Shown here: in pieces, positions 33,319-42,716 of the stretch | How the letters are laid out: each line of letters begins with the position of its first letter | Position numbering within the stretch: the first letter of the stretch is position 1 | DNA from: Pseudomonadales bacterium | Lineage (GTDB): Bacteria; Pseudomonadota; Gammaproteobacteria; Pseudomonadales; IMCC2047 | Assembly: GCA_024234615.1 (NCBI GenBank) | Contig: JACKNY010000003.1 | Location: 616,788-680,787, forward strand | Length of the DNA: 64,000 bases | Direction of reading: 5' to 3' | Translations under genes and position numbers: made by a program | Notes under the pieces: model-generated | Told to the model about the DNA's origin: nothing | The model's input: the letters and a program-made list of their open reading frames with translations, nothing else | The model's database searches: none

Positions 33319-34122
33319 ATGTGGTTGCGAACAAGCTGTGATTTGGTATTTGACATTACTGTACCGACACCCTTTGTTCTCATGTTGCGCCCGCGCAGCG
33401 GGGCACAGCAATGGATTGCAAGTGAGGAATATAAACTCGATCCGAGCGTACCCGCTTTTGAATTCACGGATGGTTATGGGAATCTCTGTCAACGCCTCAT
33501 CGCACCTTCCGGCACTTTTGTCGTACACACCGCAGCAGAGGTAATGACGTCCGACTATGTGGATCAGGCGCCAGGCGCGCCGTTTGTGGAAATCCAGTAT
33601 TTGCCTGATGCTGTTCTATGCTATCTCTTGCCCAGTCGTTATTGTGAGTCGGATCGGTTCAGCCAGATGGCGACCGCTATCACCGCAGGGCAACAGTTGG
33701 GTTATGATCAGGTGGCGACTATTGAAAATTGGTTGCGTACAACGATTCGTTACGAGCCGATGAGCAGTGATATTCTGGTATCAGCGATGGAAGTCAACTC
33801 CAGACAATGGGGCGTTTGCCGGGATTTGTCTCATCTTGGAATCACCTTGTGTCGTAGTCTTAGTATTCCTGCGCGCATGGTGGTTGGTTATCTGTATGAA
33901 CTGGAGCCTATGGACCTGCATGCTTGGTTTGAAGCCTATGTCGGAGGCCGCTGGTATTCATTTGATGCGACGCAAGCTGAAATGAAAGGCGGTTACGTCG
34001 CTATTGGTTATGGCCGTGATGCAGCGGATGTTGCTGTGTACAACCAGTTTGGACCTGCTTTGTACCCCACCACACAGAAGGTATGCGTATCTCGAATTCA
34101 TGAAGACAGAACGCATCGGTAG
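33319..34122 (+). CDS. Transglutaminase-like cysteine peptidase-fold protein
   Basis: The 267-residue protein belongs to the transglutaminase-like superfamily. The catalytic triad is visible as Cys in WGVCRDLSH (about residue 165), His in LHAWFEAY and Asp in SFDATQAE. The N-terminal part is a beta-rich domain like that of the bacterial transglutaminase-like N-terminal family. The start at 33319 was chosen by an AGGAG site; upstream residues lack the family start. A second such gene follows 54 bases downstream. No signal peptide is visible, so a cytoplasmic role is likely; substrate unknown. Confidence 0.84.
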   Translation: MWLRTSCDLVFDITVPTPFVLMLRPRSGAQQWIASEEYKLDPSVPAFEFTDGYGNLCQRLIAPSGTFVVHTAAEVMTSDYVDQAPGAPFVEIQYLPDAVLCYLLPSRYCESDRFSQMATAITAGQQLGYDQVATIENWLRTTIRYEPMSSDILVSAMEVNSRQWGVCRDLSHLGITLCRSLSIPARMVVGYLYELEPMDLHAWFEAYVGGRWYSFDATQAEMKGGYVAIGYGRDAADVAVYNQFGPALYPTTQKVCVSRIHEDRTHR

Positions 34123-34176
34123 GGCGGTAATGTCGATTGTACTAGGGTATTAGGAGCTAAGAATCAGGAATGAAAC

Positions 34177-35028
34177 ATGCAACGCTATAAAATTATTCAT
34201 CGTACTTACTACAATTATTCTGGAGATGTGACTCTAGGGCCGCACAACCTACGCTTGCGCCCCAGGGAAGACCATGAGTTGCGGATCGAGTCCTTAAAGT
34301 TAAAGATCACACCTCCTGCAACTTTGCTTTGGCATCGGGACGTGGAAGGGAATTCAGTCGCTATAGCAACATTTGATTTGCCTGCCAACCAATTGGTGGT
34401 GGAGAGCGAGGTTATTATCCAACAGTACAATGAGGCACCGCTCGATTTTTTAGTGGCTGATTACGCGATTAATTATCCTTTTTCCTATCAGTCGGATGAT
34501 AAAGTCTTGCTGTCTCCCTATATGGCGTTACCCGAGCAAGCCACCATCGCAATGGTCAATCAATGGATTACAAATTTTTGGCAAACCAACGAACAGATTC
34601 AATCCTACACGCTGTTGCAGCGCCTTGCTGAATATATTTATCAAACCTTGGCCTACTGTGCGCGGGAAGAGCCCGGCGTACAAACGGCGCCTCAAACACT
34701 ATCCTGCGGCAGTGGTTCTTGTCGAGATTTTGCATTACTTTTTATGCAGGCGGCGAGGTGTTTAGGGCTCGCTTCGCGCTTTGTTAGCGGCTATCTGCAC
34801 GCGCCTCTATTAGTCAATGAAATTGGGTCAACCCATGCTTGGGCTGAGGTGTATTTACCCGGAGCAGGTTGGAAGGGTTTTGACCCCACGATTGGCAAAA
34901 TCGTCGGAACGGATCATATCGCCGTTGCGGTAGCAAGGCTGCCCGAATCAGTACCCCCCATAGCGGGTTCATTTATTGGGACGGCGGATTCGAGCCTTGA
35001 GGTGGGGGTTTGGGTCAGTAAATGCTAG
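34177..35028 (+). CDS. Second transglutaminase-like protein
   Basis: The 283-residue protein has the same domain layout as its neighbour. The start MQRYKIIHRTYYNYSGDVTLGPHNLRLRPR is the standard N-terminal module of the family. The triad is Cys in SGSCRDFALLF, His in THAWAEVYLP and Asp in GFDPTIGK. It follows the first transglutaminase gene by 54 bases, probably in the same transcript. Paired genes of this family often sit near an alpha-E/ATP-grasp set, which is not visible here. Confidence 0.85.
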   Translation: MQRYKIIHRTYYNYSGDVTLGPHNLRLRPREDHELRIESLKLKITPPATLLWHRDVEGNSVAIATFDLPANQLVVESEVIIQQYNEAPLDFLVADYAINYPFSYQSDDKVLLSPYMALPEQATIAMVNQWITNFWQTNEQIQSYTLLQRLAEYIYQTLAYCAREEPGVQTAPQTLSCGSGSCRDFALLFMQAARCLGLASRFVSGYLHAPLLVNEIGSTHAWAEVYLPGAGWKGFDPTIGKIVGTDHIAVAVARLPESVPPIAGSFIGTADSSLEVGVWVSKC

Positions 35029-35094
35029 AGAATCTTTTTAACAGCTTAAGTCTGAGTCAGCACTAATATTGATCAACCTGAGTAGAGTAAAGAA

Positions 35095-36204
35095 TTATTT
35101 TTGGATATCCTCCACTACCTTGTAAACTAGGCTTTCATCGATATCATACTGATCAGCGGCGCGACGTAAGTCATTGTCATTCCATCGAATATTCTGCGGA
35201 TTAACAGGGGTATCGGCGCTTTCCCAGCCTCGCTCCCGTCTGACGAGCAGGCGAAGCACGTCCGGGCGGTCATAATGACCCACGCTATCAAGAATGGCTT
35301 TCACGGCTTTAATCATGTCTGCCTGTAGTTCTCCATAGATAATTTGGGAGCCATACTGTGGTTCGACCAGCGGTACGCCTAAGGGAGAAATAATAGCGCT
35401 GCCACCATGGGCATAACTGGTATTCATTTTTCCTTTGTAGGGGAAGTCGTCAGGGATATCTTTCTCGTCAATGAAGCTGCACGCCTGAATCACAAAAGTT
35501 CCGGCTTCCATGGCATGGGCTCGGGCGGCGAAATTTCCCCAGAAGTACCCCGCTTTATCCGGTTCTTCCAGCTGCGGCCCGGTATGCAGGGCAAAAGAGC
35601 CGGGAAATACCGCAATGTGAATATGCTCACCTTGAGCGGCCATAGCGGCTCGAGCGGTTGTCATTAAATTTTCACCGCAGATTAAGCCACCGATCCGGCC
35701 AATATCCGTTTCAAAGACAACGAGGTCGCGACCATCGCCCTGCCCCCAAAACATTCGTTCCGTAAATGTTGGGATGAGTTTACGATGTTTGCCCAGCAAA
35801 TTTCCCTCGCGCCCGATAAACAGAAGGGTATTGTAGATGGTTTGAGCGCCAGGCCTTGAATCCATTTCGTTACACCCCATCACGACATGAGTGTTGTTAT
35901 CACGAGCGGCATTGGCAAGTCTTTCGGTATCTTCGCTGGGGATCAATACAGCAGCATCATGAAAACGTACTCTGCCGTTAACCCATTCCGGCATATTCGA
36001 GTCCCAGCCTTCGGTCCAATAGGGGTAGCCGGCCAACCAGACTTCAGGAAAGACGACCAGCTCGGCACCGTTGCTGGCGGCTTCTCTAATGGCTTCCACG
36101 GCGCGCGTAATACAGGCTTCACGATTTAGGAATTGGCTGGAGATTTGTGCAATGGCAACCTTAACTTGTGCCCGCCCGCCAAGAATGAGTTGTTTCGTTT
36201 TCAT
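35095..36204 (-). CDS. Carbon-nitrogen hydrolase, nitrilase family
   Basis: The 369-residue protein shows the nitrilase triad: E54 (VVFPEVWLAGYP), K142 (GKHRKLIPTFTERMFW) and C176 (GLICGENL). The C-terminal extension and motif forms suggest a true nitrilase (nitrile to acid and ammonia) more than an amidase. Length about 370 is usual. It is monocistronic on the minus strand. Its natural substrate is not predictable; no nitrile-generating gene is adjacent. Confidence 0.86.
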   Translation of the reverse strand: MKTKQLILGGRAQVKVAIAQISSQFLNREACITRAVEAIREAASNGAELVVFPEVWLAGYPYWTEGWDSNMPEWVNGRVRFHDAAVLIPSEDTERLANAARDNNTHVVMGCNEMDSRPGAQTIYNTLLFIGREGNLLGKHRKLIPTFTERMFWGQGDGRDLVVFETDIGRIGGLICGENLMTTARAAMAAQGEHIHIAVFPGSFALHTGPQLEEPDKAGYFWGNFAARAHAMEAGTFVIQACSFIDEKDIPDDFPYKGKMNTSYAHGGSAIISPLGVPLVEPQYGSQIIYGELQADMIKAVKAILDSVGHYDRPDVLRLLVRRERGWESADTPVNPQNIRWNDNDLRRAADQYDIDESLVYKVVEDIQK

Positions 36205-36502
36205 GGTGTTTTACCTGCGTTTTAGCATTATCTGATAGCTATGCTTTTCAAGCACATCTATTTGACATCCTAATAGTAATGAAAACTATCCGAATTCAGA
36301 AAAAATCATTCATCTTGAGCAGATGAAATGGCGCTGATAGATTAAGTGAGGAGAGCTGTTGCCAGGTAAGCTTTTGTTGAAAATACAGGATTAAAGGATT
36401 GCGGCCATTGAAATAGAGGTTGCGTCATTCATGATGAAAGCTAGATAATCACCCATTGCTGTTGATGATGTCGCACTTCAGCTTTGCTAGAGAGTGGTAA
36501 AA

Positions 36503-37897
36503 ATGAAAGAAAGTAAGTCCCAAGCGATCCGGTTTGATGCGGATATGCTCAAAAAATATGATACTTTTGGGCCGCGGTATACATCCTATCCAACCGCCAT
36601 TCAATTTTCCCCAGAGTTTAACGAACAGGGTTATCTTGCTGAGCTGGCGGAAAGTAACCTGCAGCGCAACCCGTTATCGCTTTACTATCATATCCCCTAT
36701 TGTGAGTCGCTCTGTTTCTATTGCGCTTGTAACAAAATAATTACCCATACCTTTGATAGGGCTATTCCTTATCTTGAGCGCCTGCACAAAGAAGTTGCTA
36801 TGCAGGCGGCTTTAGTGAGCGATCAGCGCCTAGTGAACCAGCTTCACTTTGGTGGCGGCACCCCTACTTTTCTAAGCGATGAGCAATTACAGCAATTGAT
36901 GTTGGTGACAGAGCAGCATTTTAATATGGCGCCGGTGGATCAGCGAGAGTTTTCAATTGAAATCGACCCTCGTGCGGTACGAGGAAATACTATCGCTATG
37001 TTGCGCGAGTTTGGCTTTAATCGTGTCAGCCTTGGGGTTCAGGATTTTGATGAAAAGGTACAGAAAGCGGTTAATCGCCAACAATCGATTGAGCAGACTC
37101 AGTCCGTGTTGGATGCCGCACGACAGTCAGGCTATCAATCCATCAATATGGACCTTATTTATGGTTTGCCGCATCAAACAGTGGCCAGTTTTAATCGGAC
37201 TCTCGATACTATCATCACCATGCGCCCAGAGCGTTTGGCAATCTATAGTTATGCCCATCTGCCGCATCGAGTTAAAGCACAAAGCCTGATTAAAGCTGAG
37301 AATCTGCCGGATGCTGTGACAAAACTTGGCCTGTTGGAGCTGACCATTAATCGCTTACAGGAAGCAGGCTATGTTTATATCGGTATGGATCATTTTGCCT
37401 TACCTGATGATGAGCTGGTGCGAGCAAAAGAAAAAGGCACATTGCAGCGGAATTTCCAGGGCTACTCCACTCATGCGGATACCGATATGATTGGTATGGG
37501 TGTAACTTCTATTGGTAAAGTTAACAATGCTTATAGCCAGAATGAACGGTTTGAGAAAGGTTATTTTAAAGCGATAGATGCTGGGCGCTTGGCGGTGTTC
37601 CAGGGTTACCGTTTAAGCGATGACGATAAATTGCGACGCACAGTTATTCAGGGGTTGATGTGCCAGGGCGTTGTTAATTTTGAAGACATAGAAAAGCAGT
37701 ACCAAATTGATTTCAAATCTTATTTTGCAGAGGAATTAAACCGCTTGCTGCCTTTGGAAGAGGATGATTTGGTAACGCTGAGTGATCAACAAATAAGCGT
37801 TCAGCCTTTTGGTCGTTTATTGCTGCGTAATATCGCTATGGTATTTGACGCCTATCAACAGCCAACAAAAGAGCAGCGGTTTTCGCGGGTTATTTGA
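36503..37897 (+). CDS. hemN: Oxygen-independent coproporphyrinogen III oxidase
   Basis: The 464-residue radical-SAM enzyme decarboxylates coproporphyrinogen III under low oxygen. The cluster motif is C67-x3-C71-x2-C74-x-C76 (YCESLCFYCACN); the extra Cys of HemN is present, which helps separate it from HemW. GGGTPTFLS (SAM-binding region) and the later QGLMCQGVV (catalytic) motifs are present. ATG at 36503 is preferred; a GTG at 36494 would add three residues. It converges with the MFS gene, with a gap of 37 bases. FNR/ArcA boxes were not found by eye upstream. Confidence 0.92.
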   Translation: MKESKSQAIRFDADMLKKYDTFGPRYTSYPTAIQFSPEFNEQGYLAELAESNLQRNPLSLYYHIPYCESLCFYCACNKIITHTFDRAIPYLERLHKEVAMQAALVSDQRLVNQLHFGGGTPTFLSDEQLQQLMLVTEQHFNMAPVDQREFSIEIDPRAVRGNTIAMLREFGFNRVSLGVQDFDEKVQKAVNRQQSIEQTQSVLDAARQSGYQSINMDLIYGLPHQTVASFNRTLDTIITMRPERLAIYSYAHLPHRVKAQSLIKAENLPDAVTKLGLLELTINRLQEAGYVYIGMDHFALPDDELVRAKEKGTLQRNFQGYSTHADTDMIGMGVTSIGKVNNAYSQNERFEKGYFKAIDAGRLAVFQGYRLSDDDKLRRTVIQGLMCQGVVNFEDIEKQYQIDFKSYFAEELNRLLPLEEDDLVTLSDQQISVQPFGRLLLRNIAMVFDAYQQPTKEQRFSRVI

Positions 37898-37934
37898 GCG
37901 AGAAATGATTAGTCTGGGTGCCGGGCTTCGATAT

Positions 37935-39212
37935 TTATTCCAATGTTGTTTCCTCAGGGAAAAGTGCTTCAATCGGAATGTCTGGTGTGTGTTCATAACG
38001 CGGATCAAAATCAACAGCAACTTGGTTTTCTGGAACGGCAGCGATGAACTGTGCCTGTTCTGTAACAGGTAGTGGGGAGACCTGGGTTTGACGGTAACGG
38101 ATAAACAGGGCTAACAGAATCAGTATTAGGGAAAAACCATAGAAAAATGCAGCAGCTGAAATTTTTTCCATTAAGACAGAGCCTCCCAGTGGCCCAAGGA
38201 TACTGCCAAGCCCATAGCTAAGCATCAGGGCCGAACTGGCGGCTACCCGCTCTGAGCTATCGACTAAATCATTTGTAATTGCGACAGAAATTGAATAGAT
38301 GCTGGCACTTAAGCCGAGCACTAGCGAGGCAAGTAACGCCCGTAGCAAAAACCCCCAGGTAGTTCCAAGGCCAGATAACATGCTGAAAAGAGCTGCTAGC
38401 AGGCAGACCAAGAGCATGATGGTGCTGCGCTGCATGCGATCACAGATCCAGCCAAGCGGCCAAGCCAGCAGCATGGCGAAGGTGACTGCCGCGAACATTA
38501 ACTGTGAAACTTCGGCGGTACTTAACTGAGTCATTTTGCTAAAAAGAGGGGCCAGCGCATAGAAGGAGCCGAGTAGCAACCCGGCACAAAAAGCTGAAGT
38601 AAGCCCCAGCGGCGCTATTTGCCAAAGACGGATAAGCGGCATACGTGTCTCTTGCTCTAATTCTGGCGATTGCAGGCGGGACAGAGATAGAGGGATCACT
38701 GCCGCAATGAGAAGCAGAGTGGCCAGTACAAATGGCGCTGCCCCGCCAGCGCCACTGACACCAACTAAAAGTTGAGCCATGGCGGAGGCTGAATAGGAGG
38801 CAATTAAGTAGAAAGAGAATAGTGTGGCACGATTTTGATTGGTCGCCACAGCACTAAACCAACTTTCAATGGTGATGAGCATGCCAGCAACAGTGAAACC
38901 ACCAATCGCCCGTAATCCTGCCCAAACATAAATATTTTCGATGAGAGGGTAGCTTGCGGCGGCCATTGCGCAGGCGCTGGCAAGTGCAGAAAATGTCCGG
39001 ATATGGCCAACCCGCCTGACCAACGGGACGGCGTAAAGTGCGCCGACGGCAAATCCAATCGAATAGCAGGCCATAATGAGGCCTACATTTAACGGATTAA
39101 TGCCGGTGTCTCCGAGTCGAACCCCCAATAGAGTGAGTAAATAGGCATTGCCAGCGGTAATCAGCATTAGGCTAAGAAATAATGCCAACAGAGAGATAAC
39201 CAATAAACGCAT
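37935..39212 (-). CDS. Major facilitator superfamily transporter
   Basis: The 425-residue protein has 12 hydrophobic segments, with the cytoplasmic loop motif VGALYAVPLVRRVGHIRTFS after helix 2. It resembles the YcaD-type MFS subgroup with an N-terminal RLLVISLLALFLSLMLITAG helix. The start at 39212 has a GGAGAAAGT site. Substrate is unknown. It converges with hemN and is not linked to the ectoine genes. Confidence 0.82.
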   Translation of the reverse strand: MRLLVISLLALFLSLMLITAGNAYLLTLLGVRLGDTGINPLNVGLIMACYSIGFAVGALYAVPLVRRVGHIRTFSALASACAMAAASYPLIENIYVWAGLRAIGGFTVAGMLITIESWFSAVATNQNRATLFSFYLIASYSASAMAQLLVGVSGAGGAAPFVLATLLLIAAVIPLSLSRLQSPELEQETRMPLIRLWQIAPLGLTSAFCAGLLLGSFYALAPLFSKMTQLSTAEVSQLMFAAVTFAMLLAWPLGWICDRMQRSTIMLLVCLLAALFSMLSGLGTTWGFLLRALLASLVLGLSASIYSISVAITNDLVDSSERVAASSALMLSYGLGSILGPLGGSVLMEKISAAAFFYGFSLILILLALFIRYRQTQVSPLPVTEQAQFIAAVPENQVAVDFDPRYEHTPDIPIEALFPEETTLE

Positions 39213-39387
39213 ACTTTCTCCATCAGAAGCAGGGTTGAAATGGTGGGTTAGGCCTTTTGGGTACAATTTCAAGGATAACCGGCCATTTTATGGTGGTGAG
39301 TTCCCGGGGGTGTTTACCCCTGTTTCTAGCAGGCCATATAATGCTAGGCAGTGTGCTCTGCATGCCTCCGCAGTTTGTATTAAGTGG

Positions 39388-39876
39388 TTATTCTGTTTGA
39401 ATCCCCGTTCGATCCAAAGTCCCCACATCCAGTACCGGGGATGCGTCAATATTGTTAGCATCCATCATTTGTGCAATCCGTTGTACGGCAGAAATGATCA
39501 TGTTTTGTTCCCATTCCTCAAGCTCTGCAAACTGACGAGCAAAGTGATCTTGAAGAGGGATAGGGGAATTTTTTAAAATGTGTGTCGCCTTGTCTGTTAG
39601 GTTCGCGTGAACCTTTCGCTTATCTTGCTCAGAGCGTTTCCGATAAACGAGGTGACGTTTTTCCAGTCGGTCAAGAATGGCAGTTACTGTAGCCTGGCTA
39701 AGATTAACCTCGTTCGCCAGTTCGCCGATAGTCACTTGGCCTTTATCCCTAATGGCTTGCAAAAGTAAAATTTGTGGTGTTGTCAGGCCGGTTGTTTTGA
39801 CCAGATATTTTGAATGTAGATCGGTCGCTCTGATGACTCGTCGCAAAGCAACTAATACGTCTTCAATTCGATGCAA
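39388..39876 (-). CDS. ectR: MarR-family regulator of ectoine genes (EctR/CosR-like)
   Basis: The 162-residue protein has a central MarR winged-helix (about residues 45-105; LTTPQILLLQAIRDKGQVTIGELANEVNLSQATVTAILDRLE). The divergent position 287 bases before ectA, and the EctR1 proteins known to repress ectoine operons in methanotrophs and Halomonas relatives (CosR in Vibrio), support this. DNA-binding sites are not identified with certainty. Salt-responsive derepression of ectABC is known for the family; here it is inferred. Confidence 0.85.
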   Translation of the reverse strand: MHRIEDVLVALRRVIRATDLHSKYLVKTTGLTTPQILLLQAIRDKGQVTIGELANEVNLSQATVTAILDRLEKRHLVYRKRSEQDKRKVHANLTDKATHILKNSPIPLQDHFARQFAELEEWEQNMIISAVQRIAQMMDANNIDASPVLDVGTLDRTGIQTE

Positions 39877-40069
39877 AGTAAAGCCCTTTGTAAAATTAGA
39901 GGGGTATTATAAACCGGAATATTGATCACCCGTGTGGTTTCTTCGTCACCAATGGAGTCAGCACTTTGATTTCTGTGTCGATATAGGTAAAGACAGCCGA
40001 TAGTGTATAAACCTGAGCAAGCAGTATCAATGTAAAAATACTTAGTGTACAATATAAACAGTTTTAATA

Positions 40070-40105
40070 AAAACGCCATTATTGTATGATATATGGCGTT
40101 TTTTT
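40070..40105 (+). terminator. Terminator-like hairpin upstream of ectA
   Basis: AAAACGCCAT (40070-40079) and ATGGCGTTTT (40093-40102) form a 10-bp stem, loop of 13 bases, followed by a T-run to 40105. Structure is that of an intrinsic terminator on the plus strand, but no plus-strand gene ends here. It sits 58 bases before the ectA start codon and may attenuate a longer leader, or insulate the promoter located closer to ectA. An AT-rich -10-like TATATT follows at about 40132. Confidence 0.65.
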
Positions 40106-40163
40106 ATACTATTTTCTTAATAATTTAAAATTTATATTTAGTAAGCTAAATAAAAAAGGATAA

Positions 40164-40664
40164 ATGACAATCGGTTTAAATGATATTGACCTTCGATTTC
40201 CCCGCAGTGAGGATGGTTCAAAGCTTTACCAACTTGTGGCGCAATGCCAACCACTTGATAAGAACTCAAGATATTGCAACCTACTGCAATGTACTCATTT
40301 TGCAGGCACCTCCGTTGCGGCCGAAAAGGAGGATGCTCTTGTCGGCTTTATCTCCGCACATTTTATTCCTGAACGATCGGATACCTTGTTTATTTGGCAG
40401 GTGGCGGTAGACAAAGGTTGCCGAGGACAGGGCTTAGCCACCCGGATGCTAAAGCATATTCTTGACCGACCTCAATGTGCTCAGGTGCGCTGGCTGGAAA
40501 CTACCGTGACTGAATCAAATCAGGCATCTTGGGCCTTATTTGAGCGGTTAGCGGTGGAACTTGGCACTGAACTGGAGCGTACGGTTATGTTTGATCGGCA
40601 AAAACATTTTGAGGGTAAGCACGATACCGAGTTATTGGCGCGAATTGGCCCAATTCGTTTCTAA
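40164..40664 (+). CDS. ectA: L-2,4-diaminobutyrate acetyltransferase
   Basis: The 166-residue GNAT enzyme acetylates diaminobutyrate to N-gamma-acetyl-DABA, the second ectoine step. The GNAT core is visible at VDKGCRGQGLATRML (acetyl-CoA pyrophosphate loop). Length matches EctA. It has an AAGGA ribosome site and opens the operon. Expression is likely controlled by the MarR/EctR-like regulator and the leader hairpin. Confidence 0.93.
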   Translation: MTIGLNDIDLRFPRSEDGSKLYQLVAQCQPLDKNSRYCNLLQCTHFAGTSVAAEKEDALVGFISAHFIPERSDTLFIWQVAVDKGCRGQGLATRMLKHILDRPQCAQVRWLETTVTESNQASWALFERLAVELGTELERTVMFDRQKHFEGKHDTELLARIGPIRF

Positions 40665-40723
40665 AAGCGGGTAGACGTTCACTATGGGTAACTTATGGAA
40701 AGCTATTTAAAGGAAAATAACAC

Positions 40724-42037
40724 ATGAAAATTTTTGAAGAGATCGAATCGGAAGTACAGAGCTATGCACGGTCATTTCCCCGTGTATTTAATAAGGCGCA
40801 GGGGGAGTTTCTCTATGATGAGGAGGGTAATCAGTACCTTGACTTTTTGGCCGGCGCCGGCACTTTGAACTATGGACACAACAACCCGTTATTTAAGAAA
40901 AAGTTACTCGATTACGTCAATAGTGACGGTATCACCCATGGCCTGGATTTGCATACCCGGGCCAAAGGTGAGTTTCTTGAAACATTCAATGAGAAAATAT
41001 TAAAGCCGCGTGGTATGGATTATGTGATGCAGTTTACCGGCCCGACAGGCACAAATGCCGTCGAAGCAGCACTTAAATTGGCACGCAATATTAGTGGCAG
41101 AGAGAACGTCATCTCCTTTACGAATGGATTTCATGGCGTCAGTTTAGGTGCTTTGGCTGCAACCGGTAATTCTCATCATCGAGGAGCCGCTGGGGTTTCG
41201 CTCAATGGAACCAGCCGGATGCCTTATGATGGTTACCTTGGGGAGAATATTGATACGACGGATTATCTGGACAAGGTGCTATCCGATTCCAGTAGCGGGG
41301 TTGATTTGCCTGCTGCGGTTATTGTCGAAACTGTTCAGGGCGAAGGTGGTATCAATGTCGCCTCGAATGAATGGTTACAAAGGCTGGAACAGGTTTGCAA
41401 AAAGCACAAGGTCTTTTTGATTGTTGATGATATTCAGGCGGGGTGTGGACGTACGGGAACCTATTTTAGTTTTGAAGAGGCTGGGATTCAGCCTGATATG
41501 GTTACCCTGTCCAAATCATTGGGTGGTTACGGATTACCCTTTGCCGTGGTGTTGTTCAGGCCAGAGCTGGACCATTGGAAGCCTGGTGAGCATAACGGTA
41601 CATTCCGGGGAAATAATTTTGCCTTTGTGACGGCCAAAGCAGCAATTGACTGTTATTGGTCAGACGAGAATTTTACGAAAGAAATCAAGCGCAAAGGGCA
41701 ATATATGTCAGAGCGACTTAACAGCATTGCTGAAAAATATGGTGAAGGAAATTTTACAACCCGTGGCCGGGGAATGTTTCAGGGGCTCAATTGCGTTAAT
41801 GGTGAGCTAGCGGGAGCCATTACGCATAACGCGTTTAAAAATGGTTTGATTATTGAAACCAGTGGCGCAGATGATCAGGTCGTTAAGTTTCTCTGTCCGT
41901 TAATTATTAGCGATGAAAACCTAAAGAAAGGCATTGATATTGTCGAGCGGGCGATCAAGGAAATCTGTGCCAAAGAGGATTCAATTCCGGAAGAAATTGA
42001 TTATTTCGAAGAAGATAGAGAAATAAGCTGCCTGTAA
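40724..42037 (+). CDS. ectB: L-2,4-diaminobutyrate transaminase
   Basis: The 437-residue PLP aminotransferase converts aspartate semialdehyde to diaminobutyrate. Class III features include GPTGTNAVEAALKLAR, DDIQAGCGRTG and the PLP lysine in SKSLGGYG (LSKS). The length is normal. It is 59 bases after ectA and 14 before a small ORF inserted between ectB and ectC. Confidence 0.94.
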   Translation: MKIFEEIESEVQSYARSFPRVFNKAQGEFLYDEEGNQYLDFLAGAGTLNYGHNNPLFKKKLLDYVNSDGITHGLDLHTRAKGEFLETFNEKILKPRGMDYVMQFTGPTGTNAVEAALKLARNISGRENVISFTNGFHGVSLGALAATGNSHHRGAAGVSLNGTSRMPYDGYLGENIDTTDYLDKVLSDSSSGVDLPAAVIVETVQGEGGINVASNEWLQRLEQVCKKHKVFLIVDDIQAGCGRTGTYFSFEEAGIQPDMVTLSKSLGGYGLPFAVVLFRPELDHWKPGEHNGTFRGNNFAFVTAKAAIDCYWSDENFTKEIKRKGQYMSERLNSIAEKYGEGNFTTRGRGMFQGLNCVNGELAGAITHNAFKNGLIIETSGADDQVVKFLCPLIISDENLKKGIDIVERAIKEICAKEDSIPEEIDYFEEDREISCL

Positions 42038-42051
42038 CTCACCATCAAAGC

Positions 42052-42303
42052 ATGGTACGGGAAAAAGAAACCATACGAATTTGGCCTGGTGAACGGCAAT
42101 TGCTGCCACAAGGGGTGGAAGGTTGTTGTTTGTTGCTGTGCTGCGTGGTGGGTAAAGGATACCTAAGATTGATGTCAGAGCCAGAACGTCAGATTTTAAA
42201 GCAAGGCGATCAACGGCTCATTAATGATGGTGAAATTGCCACCGTCAGTGGTATCCAAAAAATGATTATTGAAATTGAATATCTAGCACATGAGGAAATG
42301 TAA
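42052..42303 (+). CDS. Small cupin-like ORF inserted between ectB and ectC
   Basis: The 83-residue ORF fits tightly: 14 bases after ectB and 2 before the ectC start. Its C-terminal half resembles a single cupin module (G-G-Y-L...ILKQGDQRLINDGEIATVSGIQKMIIEIEYL), without the His/Glu metal ligands of active cupins. Ectoine synthase EctC itself is a cupin. No strong ribosome site precedes the ATG, so translation may be coupled to ectB. The ectC Shine-Dalgarno (AGGAA) lies within its last codons. It is not part of the usual ectABC set. It could be an EctC-like remnant or an accessory protein; only coupling and frame support it. Confidence 0.55.
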   Translation: MVREKETIRIWPGERQLLPQGVEGCCLLLCCVVGKGYLRLMSEPERQILKQGDQRLINDGEIATVSGIQKMIIEIEYLAHEEM

Positions 42304-42305
42304 CT

Positions 42306-42710
42306 GTGATAGTGAGAGATCTAAAAAAAGCCGAACAAACTGAGCGCCGCATTATTTCCCCCGACGGTAACTGGGAAAGTACTCGCTTGTTGCTTAAAAG
42401 CGACAATATGGGCTTTTCTTTTCATATTACCACCATTTATGAAGGTGCAGATTTTCAGATGCATTATAAGCACCATCTGGAATCTGTGTATTGTATTTCC
42501 GGGGAGGGTGAGATTGAGACGGTTGAAGATGGCAGGAAATACCCTATTAACCCCGGCACCCTGTACAACCTGGATCAACACGATAAGCATATATTGCGTG
42601 CGTTTAAGGAAATGAAATTGGCCTGCGTATTCAATCCACCGCTCAACGGTAAAGAAGTGCATAACGCAGAAGGTGCCTACGAGTTGGCCGCCGCAGCGTT
42701 AGAGGAATAG
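42306..42710 (+). CDS. ectC: L-ectoine synthase
   Basis: The 134-residue cupin closes N-gamma-acetyl-DABA to ectoine. It opens MIVRDLKKAE, matching EctC, and has the central HHLESVYCISGEGEIE cupin strand with iron ligands (E58-Y86-H94-type residues seen in YCISGEGEIE, LYNLDQHDKH). The start is GTG at 42306. It is followed by ectD after 6 bases. Confidence 0.93.
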   Translation: MIVRDLKKAEQTERRIISPDGNWESTRLLLKSDNMGFSFHITTIYEGADFQMHYKHHLESVYCISGEGEIETVEDGRKYPINPGTLYNLDQHDKHILRAFKEMKLACVFNPPLNGKEVHNAEGAYELAAAALEE

Positions 42711-42716
42711 GGAGAA

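Noticed and set aside
39852..40079. 75-codon minus-strand frame upstream of the MarR gene
   Set aside because: AT-rich, no ribosome site, and overlaps the leader hairpin region of ectA.
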